DNA of 64,000 nt, taken from positions 4,788 through 68,787 of the forward strand of contig NZ_JBEQZJ010000023.1 in the NCBI RefSeq assembly GCF_045223415.1. Direction: 5' to 3'. A program made the translations under genes and the position numbers. The notes below the pieces were generated by a model, which made no database searches, had not been told where the DNA came from, and saw nothing but the letters and a program-made list of their open reading frames with translations. Each line of letters begins with the position of its first letter. Position 1 is the first letter of the stretch. The DNA comes from Hoskinsella mucinilytica (GTDB lineage: Bacteria > Bacillota_I > Bacilli_A > Erysipelotrichales > Erysipelotrichaceae). Below are positions 44,462-54,196 of this stretch, piece after piece.

Positions 44462-45598
44462 CTACTTACGCCATACCATTTTATTGACAACCCCAGTATA
44501 AGATTGAATTAGTTTCACTACCTTATTGCTAACATCCTCTACATAGTTTGGTACCGGTATACCTAAATCATTATTTTCATTCATTGTAACTGCGGTTTCA
44601 ACTGCCTGCACTACTCCATTGTCACTGATTCCTGCTAGTACGAAACATCCTTTGTCCAATGCTTCTGGTCGTTCTGTACTTGTTCTGATACAAATTGCTG
44701 GAAATGATTTTCCTATGCTTGTAAAGAAAGAAGATTCCTCTGGTAGTGTTCCACTGTCGCTTACCACTGCATATGCATTCATTTGTAGATTGTTATAATC
44801 ATGGAACCCTAATGGCTCATGAAGTCTGACTCTTTCGTCTAATTGAAATCCTCTTTGTTCCAAGTACTTCTTTGATCTAGGATGACATGAATAAAGGATC
44901 GGCATATCATAGAGTTCCGCAAGTTTATTAATGGAAGAAAACAAGTCGATAAAGTTCTTTTCTGTATCGATGTTTTCTTCTCTATGAGCTGATAATAAGA
45001 TGTATCCTTTTTCTTTTAGATCTAATCGTTTTAATACATCAGAAGCTTCAATCTGCGAAAGATTCGCTCTTAGTACTTCTGCCATAGGAGAACCTGTCAC
45101 ATAAGTTCTTTCCTTTGCAGTTCCTTCTGCATTCAAATATCTTCTTGCATGTTCGCTGTAACACAGATTCACATCTGAAATATGATCTACGATTCTTCTA
45201 TTCGTTTCTTCAGGAAGACATTCATCAAAACATCTATTTCCTGCTTCCATATGGAAGATTGGAATATGTAAACGTTTTGCACTAATTGCACTTAAACAGC
45301 TGTTGGTATCACCTAGGATTAATAATGCATCTGGTTTTACCTCATTCATCAATTTATAACTTTTCGCAATGATATTACCTATTGTTTCTCCAAGATCATT
45401 TCCTACTGCTTCAAGATAATAATTTGGTTCTCTTAAACCTAGATCATCAAAAAACACTTGATTCAAACAATAATCATAATTCTGTCCTGTATGTACAAGT
45501 ATCTGATCAAAATATGTATCACATTTTTTAATGACTTCTGACAAACGTATGATTTCTGGTCTTGTGCCTATGACTGTCATTAGTTTCAATTTACTCAT
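44462..45598 (-). CDS. capG: CapG/FnlC-type UDP-HexNAc 2-epimerase
   Basis: The 378-residue protein is a non-hydrolysing UDP-GlcNAc 2-epimerase fold enzyme (VIGTRPEIIRLSEV, VHTGQNYD, ILGDTNSCLSA, HMEAGNRCFDECLPEETNRR). Its closeness to capF and capE indicates CapG: the last step of UDP-N-acetyl-L-fucosamine synthesis, C2 epimerisation of UDP-N-acetyl-L-pneumosamine. Its ATG overlaps capF by 8 bases. A housekeeping UDP-GlcNAc to UDP-ManNAc epimerase is the less likely alternative. Confidence 0.88.
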   Translation of the reverse strand: MSKLKLMTVIGTRPEIIRLSEVIKKCDTYFDQILVHTGQNYDYCLNQVFFDDLGLREPNYYLEAVGNDLGETIGNIIAKSYKLMNEVKPDALLILGDTNSCLSAISAKRLHIPIFHMEAGNRCFDECLPEETNRRIVDHISDVNLCYSEHARRYLNAEGTAKERTYVTGSPMAEVLRANLSQIEASDVLKRLDLKEKGYILLSAHREENIDTEKNFIDLFSSINKLAELYDMPILYSCHPRSKKYLEQRGFQLDERVRLHEPLGFHDYNNLQMNAYAVVSDSGTLPEESSFFTSIGKSFPAICIRTSTERPEALDKGCFVLAGISDNGVVQAVETAVTMNENNDLGIPVPNYVEDVSNKVVKLIQSYTGVVNKMVWRK

Positions 45599-46751
45599 GT
45601 TCTTCTACCACCTTTTCAAAATAAGTATCTGGCTTATTAGGATCAAACATTTCATTGGCCCACATGATCGTCACCATATCAGTTTCTCCTATGTTGATGA
45701 TGTTGTGTGTATAACCTGTTGGAATGTCTATCACTTCTAGTTTTTCGCCACTTACTTGATATTCAATGATCTTATCTTCTCCGACTTTTCTGAATTGAAT
45801 CAAACCTGTTCCACTGACTACAAGAAACTTTTCATTCTTTGTATGATGCCAATGATTTCCCTTTGTGATTCCTGGTTTAGATATATTCACACTAACTTGA
45901 CCATATTCTTTGGTCTTCAAGAATTCCGTAAAGCTACCTCTTTCATCTATATTCATTTTTAATGGATATCTGAATTCATTTTCAGGAAGATAGCTCAGAT
46001 AAGTCGCATAAAGTTTCTTTGTTAATTCGTCTGCTTGATTAATTACTTCAAGAGTTGTTCTTGATTCTTTAAAGCTTCTGATTGTATTAGCTAAGTTACC
46101 TAAGGTACAGTTGTATACCTTTTCTACACCATAATGCACACCATCAACAATATAAGGATTACCACAAATACAATGGATGATTTCCTCTACAACATCGTCA
46201 ATATAACATAATGGTAATGTTACTGATGGATCATTGATTTGAATATCTAGACCATGAGCAATATTATGACACCATGTTGCGACTACACTATTGTAATTAG
46301 GACGACACCATTTGCCAAATAGATTAGCAAAACGATAAATATAAATAGGATTACCGTTTTCTTTCCCAAAAGCTAGTAAGGCATCTTCGCCAGCTTTTTT
46401 GCTTTTCCCATAATCGTTATCTCTTTCTGCTTGAATTGAAGAAGAAATCATAATAGGACACTTATTTCCTGCTTCTTTCAAATAGGAACAAAGAGCCTCG
46501 GTAAAGCCAAGATTTCCTTCATAAAATTCAGAAGGAGTTTGTGGTCTATTTATACCTGCTAAATGAACGATGAAATCACAATCGGAACAAAACTCTTTCA
46601 ATTCTTCTTTTGTGCTATTCAAATCATACTCATATAGCATAAGATCAGATGTTAAACACATTGTTTTATTTTTTTCATCTCTGATTGTTTTTAGTGTTTC
46701 TACCAAATTTCTACCGACAAATCCTTTTGAACCAGTTACAAGAATTTTCAT
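45591..46751 (-). CDS. capF: CapF/FnlB bifunctional SDR-cupin enzyme
   Basis: The 386-residue protein joins an N-terminal SDR domain (VTGSKGFVGRNLVETL, YGKSKKAGE) to a C-terminal cupin (residues ~255-380) with metal-binding histidines in GNHWHHTKNEKFLVVSG. This two-domain form is specific for CapF, which epimerises at C3 in the cupin and reduces C4 with NADPH in the SDR domain to give UDP-L-PneNAc. It starts two bases after capE and leads into capG, reproducing the Staphylococcus aureus capE-capF-capG order. Confidence 0.93.
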   Translation of the reverse strand: MKILVTGSKGFVGRNLVETLKTIRDEKNKTMCLTSDLMLYEYDLNSTKEELKEFCSDCDFIVHLAGINRPQTPSEFYEGNLGFTEALCSYLKEAGNKCPIMISSSIQAERDNDYGKSKKAGEDALLAFGKENGNPIYIYRFANLFGKWCRPNYNSVVATWCHNIAHGLDIQINDPSVTLPLCYIDDVVEEIIHCICGNPYIVDGVHYGVEKVYNCTLGNLANTIRSFKESRTTLEVINQADELTKKLYATYLSYLPENEFRYPLKMNIDERGSFTEFLKTKEYGQVSVNISKPGITKGNHWHHTKNEKFLVVSGTGLIQFRKVGEDKIIEYQVSGEKLEVIDIPTGYTHNIINIGETDMVTIMWANEMFDPNKPDTYFEKVVEEHE

Positions 46752-46753
46752 AT

Positions 46754-47806
46754 CTATTTATTCTCCCATTTTTTTAGTTCTTCTCTAACCAATGGAACTT
46801 CAAGCAATTTATCTTTTACTTGTTCTAATGTCATCAATCTGGTATTGTTTGAATTAAATTGAGATAAATGACTCTTTTCTACACCTTCTGAAAAATATTT
46901 ATCATAATTCAAATCACGCTTATCTGCTGGTACTCTATAAAAGTCACCCATATCTATTGCATGTGCACATTCTTCATCAGTCAATAATGTTTCATACATT
47001 TTCTCTCCATGACGGATACCAATTACTTTGTTTTCACTATCAGCATGGAACAATTCTTTAGTTGCTTCTGCTAATACATCAATTGTACAAGCTGGCGCTT
47101 TTTGTACAAAGATATCGCCACTTGTGCCATGTTCAAAAGCAAATAAGACTAGATCTACTGCTTCTTCTAAAGTCATTACAAAACGAGTCATACTTGGTTC
47201 AGTTAATGTTAGAGGTTTTCCATCATTAATTTGCGAAATAAAAAGAGGTATGACCGAACCTCTTGATGCTAATACATTTCCATATCTTGTGCACATGATG
47301 CTTGTTTTTTCTGAATCAACCGTTCTTGATTTCGCTACAATTACTTTTTCCATCATTGCTTTACTTGTTCCCATTGCATTAACTGGGTAAGCTGCTTTAT
47401 CAGTAGATAAACAAACTACTTTTTTCACACCACATTCAATGGCAGCAGTAAGTACATTTTCTGTACCTAATACATTTGTTTTTACTGCTTCAACAGGGAA
47501 GAATTCACAGCTAGGCACCTGTTTTAAAGCAGCAGCATGGAAGATGTAATCTACTCCATGCATTGCATTCTTTATTGAATTGATATCTCTGACATCGCCA
47601 ATATAGAATTTTAATTTGTCAGATACCCCAGAATATTTTGACTGATACTCATGACGCATATTATCCTGTTTTAATTCATCTCTTGAAAAAATTCTTATTT
47701 CTTTGATATCTGTATTTAGAAATCTATTTAATACTGCATTACCAAAAGAACCTGTTCCTCCAGTAATCATTAAAACTTTATTTTTAAAATATTCAGCAGT
47801 TTGCAT
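46754..47806 (-). CDS. capE: CapE/FnlA UDP-GlcNAc 4,6-dehydratase/5-epimerase
   Basis: The 350-residue SDR has the N-terminal ITGGTGSFGNAVLNRF, RIFSRDELKQDNMR, and the M(x)3K active-site segment in NAMGTSKAMMEK. These mark the CapE/FnlA inverting dehydratases that begin UDP-L-FucNAc synthesis from UDP-GlcNAc. AAGGAG sits upstream of the ATG. It is the first gene after a 425-base gap, so the capEFG-LCP block may have its own promoter. Confidence 0.92.
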   Translation of the reverse strand: MQTAEYFKNKVLMITGGTGSFGNAVLNRFLNTDIKEIRIFSRDELKQDNMRHEYQSKYSGVSDKLKFYIGDVRDINSIKNAMHGVDYIFHAAALKQVPSCEFFPVEAVKTNVLGTENVLTAAIECGVKKVVCLSTDKAAYPVNAMGTSKAMMEKVIVAKSRTVDSEKTSIMCTRYGNVLASRGSVIPLFISQINDGKPLTLTEPSMTRFVMTLEEAVDLVLFAFEHGTSGDIFVQKAPACTIDVLAEATKELFHADSENKVIGIRHGEKMYETLLTDEECAHAIDMGDFYRVPADKRDLNYDKYFSEGVEKSHLSQFNSNNTRLMTLEQVKDKLLEVPLVREELKKWENK

Positions 47807-48230
47807 TACGTTTCTCCTTAATTAGTCACTTCTATTTTGTTGATTAATATATTATCATTTCATACATAATAGTGAATATCTGATAAATAAAAATGCCATC
47901 ATTGTTACATGATAAAAACTATAAAATCGCTTCTGCAAGCAATCAAAATATGAGAGCTACCATATGATGACCACAAAGAAGAAATTTTTAAGAATTTGTA
48001 TTTCATAAGACTATACTTATGGGCTTTTTTCTTCATCTTTAATGCTCTCAAAATTATCTAGGTGCATCATATAGGAATAATATCAAAATAAAGAAATCTA
48101 CAAATTTTATATTTCAGAATACTTTGTCTGCGATTTGTTTTCTCATCAATAATATTCTGAAATAAATTTGGAACTTTCATGTAGAAATACACACATATGT
48201 TTAATAATCTCAATTATTCATCTCTGATAT
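47807..48230. other. AT-rich gap between acetyltransferase and capE
   Basis: No gene is visible. It contains a small plus-oriented terminator-like hairpin (CATAAG/CTTATG then T-run, about 47990-48035) and the long inverted repeat described separately. Such gaps mid-operon may mark a site where capsule gene blocks were exchanged. Confidence 0.45.
48110..48164. repeat. 12-bp perfect inverted repeat in the capsule gap
   Basis: TATTTCAGAATA and TATTCTGAAATA are separated by 31 bases. There is no T-run behind it on either strand that would make a standard terminator, so it may be an RNA hairpin or an insertion scar. Confidence 0.5.
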
Positions 48231-48779
48231 TTAAAAATATATTCCTTTTGAAGTGCCCTTATAGTCATAATATTTCATTAGTTCTCGATCTTTTTCTTTA
48301 CCTTTTAAATTACCTAGACATAAAGACTCTCGTTGTATTTTTTCAAAATATTGATCTATATTTTTTATCACTTTAGCTGGAATTCCAACCGCTACAGAAT
48401 TATCAGGAATACTTTTCGATACAACCGCACCAGCACCCACAACTACATTATCGCCAATTATTACACCTGGTAAGATTATAACATCGTTTCCTATGTACAC
48501 ATTGTTTCCAATTTTTATTGGTTTTGTAATTTCCAAATCTGGTACCTTATCTCGAAACAGCAAAGTACCACCATCATGTGTAATAAATCTGGTTCCTTCT
48601 GTAATATGTACATTGGTTCCTAAAGTGATAATCCAAGGCTCAGTCCCCCAATCAATTTTTCCATAAATATGTAATCCATTTTCTACAAAATTTACTCCAA
48701 TAAGTTTTGCTAATTTAACTGGATTTCTAACACTTAGTATTTTTTTAATTATCCCACGTCGAATTCTTGCAATATTCAT
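48231..48779 (-). CDS. Hexapeptide-repeat acyltransferase
   Basis: The 182-residue protein has a left-handed beta-helix of hexapeptide repeats (IGNNVYIGNDVIILPGVIIGDNVVVGAGAVVSKSIPDNS), typical of CapG/NodL-type sugar O- or N-acetyltransferases. The N-terminal ~45 residues are amphipathic and basic. It probably acetylates a sugar of the repeat unit; the position is unknown. AGAGG is seen upstream of the ATG. It is the last gene before the 425-base gap. Confidence 0.82.
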   Translation of the reverse strand: MNIARIRRGIIKKILSVRNPVKLAKLIGVNFVENGLHIYGKIDWGTEPWIITLGTNVHITEGTRFITHDGGTLLFRDKVPDLEITKPIKIGNNVYIGNDVIILPGVIIGDNVVVGAGAVVSKSIPDNSVAVGIPAKVIKNIDQYFEKIQRESLCLGNLKGKEKDRELMKYYDYKGTSKGIYF

Positions 48780-48817
48780 TTAATTTACCTCTTTTTTTCA
48801 TTAGAAAACTATTAAAT

Positions 48818-50086
48818 TTATTTATCAAATATTCTTTTAATTAACTTAAAAACTTTTATTAATGTTGCTTTAAAATTGATTTTAAAATCTTTACAAAACT
48901 TTATAAAAAATGCAATACCACATATAGAATATGAAATCACAGATGCTATTGCTGCTCCCATTGCCCCAAGATAAGGAATTATAATTATATTTCCAATAAA
49001 ATTTGAAGCAACTGCTATCGAAAGTAACAATACCACTGTTTTAGTTTTTCCGTTTGCTATGTATATAGGATGGATCAACTTATATAAAACCATTGGTAGT
49101 GTACCGATAAAAAGCATTAGTACGAGTGGATATGCAGCTATAAAATCACTTCCATACATAATACCTAAAAACCACTTTCCCAAAAAAAGAAAACCAATTA
49201 AAACAACTATACAAATTAAAAAATTACATATTATAGAAACTATGACTTCTTCTGGATTATCTTTTTTCGCTGCCCTATTAAATAGTATATCTTTAAAAGC
49301 ATCAGGAATTATCCACAACATGTTTCCCAAAGTAATTGCTGTACCATATAGTCCAACAGCATAATTATCTTTTGTAATATAACTCAAAAAAAGAACATCT
49401 GCATGATAATTTAAATACATCAACATATTCATTAGCATAGCAGGAATTGCGATAATCATTATTTCTTTTATTATTTTTCTATTTATCAGATGTATTCTTA
49501 TTTTAGATATTTGAAATAAAACTATCAGTGTTGTACAAAACACTAAATGATCAATAATTACAGCACCTAATATAGCACTTAGTTTAAATTTCAAAAAAAT
49601 AAATATAACTCCTAAAACAATTGTATGTAATACCGAAGTTACTATATTTATTAAATTTCTTTTTGAAACATCCTCAACTATAGCAATAAAGATAAGCAAG
49701 CTTTCAATGGTTGTAATGAGTGCAAGTATTGCAATAAACCTATACGAACTATCTAAACTTGGAAATAAGAAAAATATAATCATTAAATATATAACTGCCA
49801 TTAAAGCTATAATAGTAGTAAAAATTGGTTTACATTCATCTGGATATTTTCGTTTAAAAGCAGGATAAGTTGTTCCTATGCCTAAATTCAAAAATAATTG
49901 TAATAAACTAGCCCAGTTTAATATAGTTGTATACTCCCCTCTTAATGCTACTCCTAGACATCTATTTATTAAAATTGAATTGACAAAGCCTATTACTACA
50001 CATATAAGTTTAAATACTATTGTCTTACTATATATACTTAAAGTTTTACCATTGGCCACACTTTGTATATCATCATGATCTTGCAT
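48818..50086 (-). CDS. wzx: Wzx-type polysaccharide flippase
   Basis: The 422-residue protein has about 12 membrane helices and the MATE/MOP-like pattern of Wzx flippases (INRCLGVALRGEYTTILNWASLLQLFLNLGIG at the N-terminus). It moves undecaprenyl-linked repeat units across the membrane. Together with a Wzy-like polymerase two genes upstream and Wzz/CpsC at the window end, it shows a Wzx/Wzy-dependent pathway. AAGGAG precedes the start. Confidence 0.88.
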   Translation of the reverse strand: MQDHDDIQSVANGKTLSIYSKTIVFKLICVVIGFVNSILINRCLGVALRGEYTTILNWASLLQLFLNLGIGTTYPAFKRKYPDECKPIFTTIIALMAVIYLMIIFFLFPSLDSSYRFIAILALITTIESLLIFIAIVEDVSKRNLINIVTSVLHTIVLGVIFIFLKFKLSAILGAVIIDHLVFCTTLIVLFQISKIRIHLINRKIIKEIMIIAIPAMLMNMLMYLNYHADVLFLSYITKDNYAVGLYGTAITLGNMLWIIPDAFKDILFNRAAKKDNPEEVIVSIICNFLICIVVLIGFLFLGKWFLGIMYGSDFIAAYPLVLMLFIGTLPMVLYKLIHPIYIANGKTKTVVLLLSIAVASNFIGNIIIIPYLGAMGAAIASVISYSICGIAFFIKFCKDFKINFKATLIKVFKLIKRIFDK

Positions 50087-50105
50087 CTAATCTCTCCTTA
50101 AAAAG

Positions 50106-51362
50106 CTACTTTCTATTTGATTGTATAATATCTTCATATGCATCTAATAATGCATTTCTATTTGTTATTGGATCATGTGTATTCATTGCATGCTTTCTTG
50201 CCTTTATTCCAAGTTCTTTTGCCATATTTTCATCTTTAAATAATCTTCTAATCTGCCAAGCTAAAAGTTTAAAGTCGTTTGCTCTATAGAATAAACACTC
50301 TTTTTCATTAATTGCCATCTCAGATGCTCCACCTGTATAAGCAGAAATACATGGCATCCCCAATATCATTGCTTCTCCGAGTGTGTTTGGACTATTTTCA
50401 ATAAGAGATGGTAATACATAAACATTACTTTTTTTCATTCTATCTAGCATTTCATGCTCTTGCAAAACACCTGTAAAAAATACATTATCGCCTAAATTAT
50501 CATTTTCTATGATTCTTCTAATATATCTACTATAACCAAATTTATGAAATGATAATTTTTTAGATTTTACTATTGGACACTGACCTGCAACATATACTTT
50601 CACATCCGGGAATTCTTTTTTTAATAGCGATATAGCTTTTAAAATAAAGTGAAGTCCTTTTAAAGGAGAATATCCATTCCCTATAAAAATTGTATATTTT
50701 TGACAATCATTACCATCCCATTCTTGCTCATAAAATGAAGGTCTCAGTATTCTATTGCATTTATAATATTTACTAGTAGAATTTATCCAATAACTATGTG
50801 CTCGATCCCAAAAAGTTCTTCCCATTAAATATTTTGCATTTTTAATAGTTTGAGTTTCTAAATTAATTCTTTTATCAAATAATAAATGCTTTCTAAAATA
50901 CAAAATCCACGAGCTTATAATGTTTTTATTCTTGAAACTAAATAGATAATCCACAATTGGAATTTCACCATATTGATATGGTTCACAACCAGATAATATC
51001 CCTTGCAAAGATACAAGAGTTGGAATGTCCTTGATATTAGAAAACTTGTTTTGTATAGGAAACTCATTTCCTTCTATATGTATAATATCCGGTTTGAATC
51101 GTTTTATTATCTCATCTCTATAATGGTTGTTTATACTTTTATTTCCTTCATCTGGAGCTACAAAACACTTAATTTTACCTGATTGTTTTTCAAAAATTTT
51201 ATCTATCTTAGTTGATACCATAGCGACACCTAATTCTATTTCGTCAATTTCCTCCAATTGGTTCAGCATATTCATAATCCATCCGCCAAATCCTAATTTA
51301 GGAAGATTTAAATCATCTGCAACAAGAGGTAAAACCTGTGCAGTTACCCATAAAATCTTCAT
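50106..51362 (-). CDS. Glycosyltransferase, GT4 family
   Basis: The 418-residue protein has a GT-B fold. An N-terminal acceptor domain begins LWVTAQVLPLVADDLN, and a C-terminal domain has IFIGNGYSPLKGLHFILKA and SLIENSPNTLGEAMILGMPC with the nucleotide-binding acidic residue of the EX7E motif. It is a retaining transferase that adds one sugar to the growing lipid-linked repeat. The ATG overlaps the polymerase stop (ATGA). Donor and acceptor cannot be read from the sequence. Confidence 0.85.
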   Translation of the reverse strand: MKILWVTAQVLPLVADDLNLPKLGFGGWIMNMLNQLEEIDEIELGVAMVSTKIDKIFEKQSGKIKCFVAPDEGNKSINNHYRDEIIKRFKPDIIHIEGNEFPIQNKFSNIKDIPTLVSLQGILSGCEPYQYGEIPIVDYLFSFKNKNIISSWILYFRKHLLFDKRINLETQTIKNAKYLMGRTFWDRAHSYWINSTSKYYKCNRILRPSFYEQEWDGNDCQKYTIFIGNGYSPLKGLHFILKAISLLKKEFPDVKVYVAGQCPIVKSKKLSFHKFGYSRYIRRIIENDNLGDNVFFTGVLQEHEMLDRMKKSNVYVLPSLIENSPNTLGEAMILGMPCISAYTGGASEMAINEKECLFYRANDFKLLAWQIRRLFKDENMAKELGIKARKHAMNTHDPITNRNALLDAYEDIIQSNRK

Positions 51363-52666
51363 TTAGTAGTCCTCCTTTTTTTTGACTTCAAAACCGCCAT
51401 CCCACAAATATATAACATAATAGTCTGCGGAACGCCTAATAAAGTATGAGAAACAAAACTTACAATAATAAATCCAATGAAAGGTACAATCTTTTCAGAA
51501 AACCATATTATATATGATTTACTTTTTCGAATTATATGTAAATAGGTACTAATGTATAATGCAGAAATGATAAATGACCCTATTATTCCTATTGATGCAA
51601 TTTGTTCTAGAAGCATATTATGGGCAACATATATTACACCATTTTCTGTGAGATCCATATTACCAAACCAAAAATAAATATTATTCTGTTTAAATAATGC
51701 CAAATATTGTTTCCATATTTCATATCTTCCGTTAGATATATCTTGTGTAGCTAGTTTATTGATTCTATACACTAATTGATCCATATACTCAGATAAAAAA
51801 TCATTTGTACTCAAAATCAAAATGCCAATTCCTGCAACAAATACCATTAATATCAGTATTTTACCTAATCTTTTAATATTTAGTTTAAAAAAAGAAATAG
51901 TAATAATGCTAAAAACACCTATCCCTAAAACCATTAAAAAACTTCTTGATCCTGTAATCAAACCAATTGCTATTAAAAAAACAGCCATTACAGCAGAACC
52001 CTTTTCCTGTCCCTTTTCTGTTAGAAAAATACACAGAAGGTGAAGTGCCATTACACCACATATAATGCCCAAAACATTTTCTCCACCATTATCTGAAATT
52101 GAAAACCTCGTTGATTCGCTTAAAAATGATGGATTAAAAAACAAAGCTATAACAGTTGATATAATACACCCAAAAGAGCAACATTTCACATATTTCACAT
52201 ATAACTTTTCTATCTCATCTCTACTCCAATATATCCAAATAAAAAGAAGTACGACTACAATCTTGAAAGCTGATAATACTTGACTTTCCCCTATTCCTAT
52301 TGTTGCAACACAATAACCAAGAAAGACTAAAATATAGATAAAAAAATTTTTGCTAATTTTTAATGTTACTCCATTTAAACTTCGCAGTACTCCAATGAGC
52401 ATTATTATTGTAGGCGCTGATATTGACCCAAACGTTAAACTTCTATTAGGTGCAATCAAAAGCAACATAAATGGAACAAATTCATTTTGATCAATTTTAA
52501 TAGCAACAAGAACACTTACAGTTAAGGCTATAATCAACACCGCACTGGAATCAAAAAAAATAGATATCTGTCCTAAAATGATAATGAAAGTTGCACAAAT
52601 AAATGTTATCTTTTCCTTGGTAAGTAAAAAAATATTTGTATTCATTCCTCCACCTCTTAATCTCAT
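51359..52666 (-). CDS. wzy: Wzy-like polysaccharide polymerase
   Basis: The 435-residue protein has 10-12 membrane helices and a long outer loop (about residues 285-340, with YEIWKQYLALF) before conserved helices with AHNMLLEQIASIGIIG. This is the arrangement of the O-antigen ligase/polymerase family, and the motif HN-LLE-A-GI is typical of Wzy. It joins repeat units at the outer face. The start used here overlaps the upstream stop by four bases; an ATG at 52645 is also possible. Confidence 0.82.
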   Translation of the reverse strand: MRLRGGGMNTNIFLLTKEKITFICATFIIILGQISIFFDSSAVLIIALTVSVLVAIKIDQNEFVPFMLLLIAPNRSLTFGSISAPTIIMLIGVLRSLNGVTLKISKNFFIYILVFLGYCVATIGIGESQVLSAFKIVVVLLFIWIYWSRDEIEKLYVKYVKCCSFGCIISTVIALFFNPSFLSESTRFSISDNGGENVLGIICGVMALHLLCIFLTEKGQEKGSAVMAVFLIAIGLITGSRSFLMVLGIGVFSIITISFFKLNIKRLGKILILMVFVAGIGILILSTNDFLSEYMDQLVYRINKLATQDISNGRYEIWKQYLALFKQNNIYFWFGNMDLTENGVIYVAHNMLLEQIASIGIIGSFIISALYISTYLHIIRKSKSYIIWFSEKIVPFIGFIIVSFVSHTLLGVPQTIMLYICGMAVLKSKKRRTTK

Positions 52667-53778
52667 AGTTTTCCCATAAATATTTTCATTTCATTTTCAT
52701 ATCTTCTAAACAAGAATAAATCTTTTTCGACTGGAAGTTCTGCAGGTACTTTATCTAAAGTATCTGCAATACATAAATAATTTAAATTATCTATACAAAT
52801 ACCGTTTTTTCCTTTATTCATATAGTCCTTGATATTACTAGATGCATTTGTTATTACTGGTGTTCCACATGAAATTGCTTCAACAAATTTCGTTGGGAAT
52901 CCAGCTTTACTTACTCTATCGTCCATTCTGAAAAAGCAACTATAATTTGAACGTTTTACATACTCTAAAGTTTCAAGATGACTTAATTTTCCATGAAATG
53001 TTATCATTTTAGAAGATAATAAAAAAGTCTTATGATTTGGATACATTTCAATATATTGTTCTAATGTAATTCCAATGATATCTAAACGAATCTCTCTTCT
53101 AACAATTTTCAAAGCTTCTATGAGAATATCAATCCGATCTTTATTTCCCGGATTTCCTGCATAAACTAAATTCATTTCTGATTTACTTTTAGAATAATTT
53201 CCATCCCATTTTTTTTCATCTGTATCTGTTAAAGGTGGTATGCTAATAACATTATAATGTTGATAATATGATTCAAGGAATTTACTAATCACTATTAACC
53301 CATCCAGTCTTTTATGCACAACTCTCATACGATACCATGTATCAAAGCCTTTGATAATTTTAGAAAATAAATCACGTCCCTTGACAGAATACCATTCTGT
53401 AACATCCGCAAGACATTTAATTTCTTTACTTTCACAGAATTTTCTAAGCTTATTTAATGCAATAGAGGGAAAGTTATAACATATTAACGCTTCAATTCCA
53501 TCATACTTATTTATTATTTGAACATAATCTCTTATACTAGTTAAATACCGTATCCAGTCCACAGTCTTATGAGGATAAGGAATCGCATATGTTTCGAATC
53601 CTTGGACAAGTTTGAATGTGTTTTCAATATCATTTTTTTTTAAACTTTTATCAATGCTAATAAAGATTACATTATTTCCGATATCATTTAAAATTTTTGC
53701 GTTGCTTAACACTCTATGAGCTGCAGCATTTTTATCAGGAAATTCAAATCCTCCTATATATATCACTTTTTTTCTCAT
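52663..53778 (-). CDS. Glycosyltransferase, GT4-like
   Basis: The 371-residue protein has a GT-B architecture: N-terminal IYIGGFEFPDKNAAAHRVLSNAKIL and C-terminal NLVYAGNPGNKDRIDILIEALK followed by KAGFPTKFVEAISCGTPVI with the donor-binding acidic residue. It has no membrane helices and adds a sugar to the lipid-linked intermediate. AAGGAG lies upstream. It is the first gene after a 419-base gap, and its 3' end overlaps the polymerase. Confidence 0.83.
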   Translation of the reverse strand: MRKKVIYIGGFEFPDKNAAAHRVLSNAKILNDIGNNVIFISIDKSLKKNDIENTFKLVQGFETYAIPYPHKTVDWIRYLTSIRDYVQIINKYDGIEALICYNFPSIALNKLRKFCESKEIKCLADVTEWYSVKGRDLFSKIIKGFDTWYRMRVVHKRLDGLIVISKFLESYYQHYNVISIPPLTDTDEKKWDGNYSKSKSEMNLVYAGNPGNKDRIDILIEALKIVRREIRLDIIGITLEQYIEMYPNHKTFLLSSKMITFHGKLSHLETLEYVKRSNYSCFFRMDDRVSKAGFPTKFVEAISCGTPVITNASSNIKDYMNKGKNGICIDNLNYLCIADTLDKVPAELPVEKDLFLFRRYENEMKIFMGKL

Positions 53779-54196
53779 TAAACAATCTCCTTACAATAAC
53801 TTCCTACCTAAATGAACTTAATTTTCTGATATTGAAAATAATTGTAGGTGTCTATTTTTCCTTTTCAATTTGTCCTTCTAAATACTTGACTTTCTTATTT
53901 CTCTTCATATTATGTTAATTCATGATTATATCCCTTAATAATATTCAAAAATAATATATGTCAAAACACTACACCCTTGTTATAATTAAGCTTCTACTTT
54001 AATTAACTTCACTTACATACTAAAATTAAGATTATTTCATAATACTTTACTTTATAAATCATTTCTAATATTTGTTATCAGTAAAATTTTAATGTGGTAT
54101 GATAAAATCAAACATGATTTACTGAGATAACAAAAAGCATATCTTTTTTATATGTTATTTAAAAATCCTTCAAGTCGTATAATTTACATCATACAT
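53779..54196. other. Very AT-rich gap within the capsule locus
   Basis: No gene is visible. On the minus strand a perfect TTGACA (53959-53964) and a perfect TATAAT (53925-53930) occur but 28 bases apart, too far for one promoter. Each may pair with weaker boxes to start transcription of the downstream block. Confidence 0.4.

Noticed and set aside
47985..48035. Plus-strand terminator-like hairpin in the gap before capE
   Set aside because: No plus-strand gene leads into it, so I do not call it a functional terminator.
53925..53964. TTGACA and TATAAT boxes in the 53.8-54.2 kb gap taken as one promoter
   Set aside because: They are 28 bases apart, too far for a single sigma-A promoter; each lacks a good partner box.
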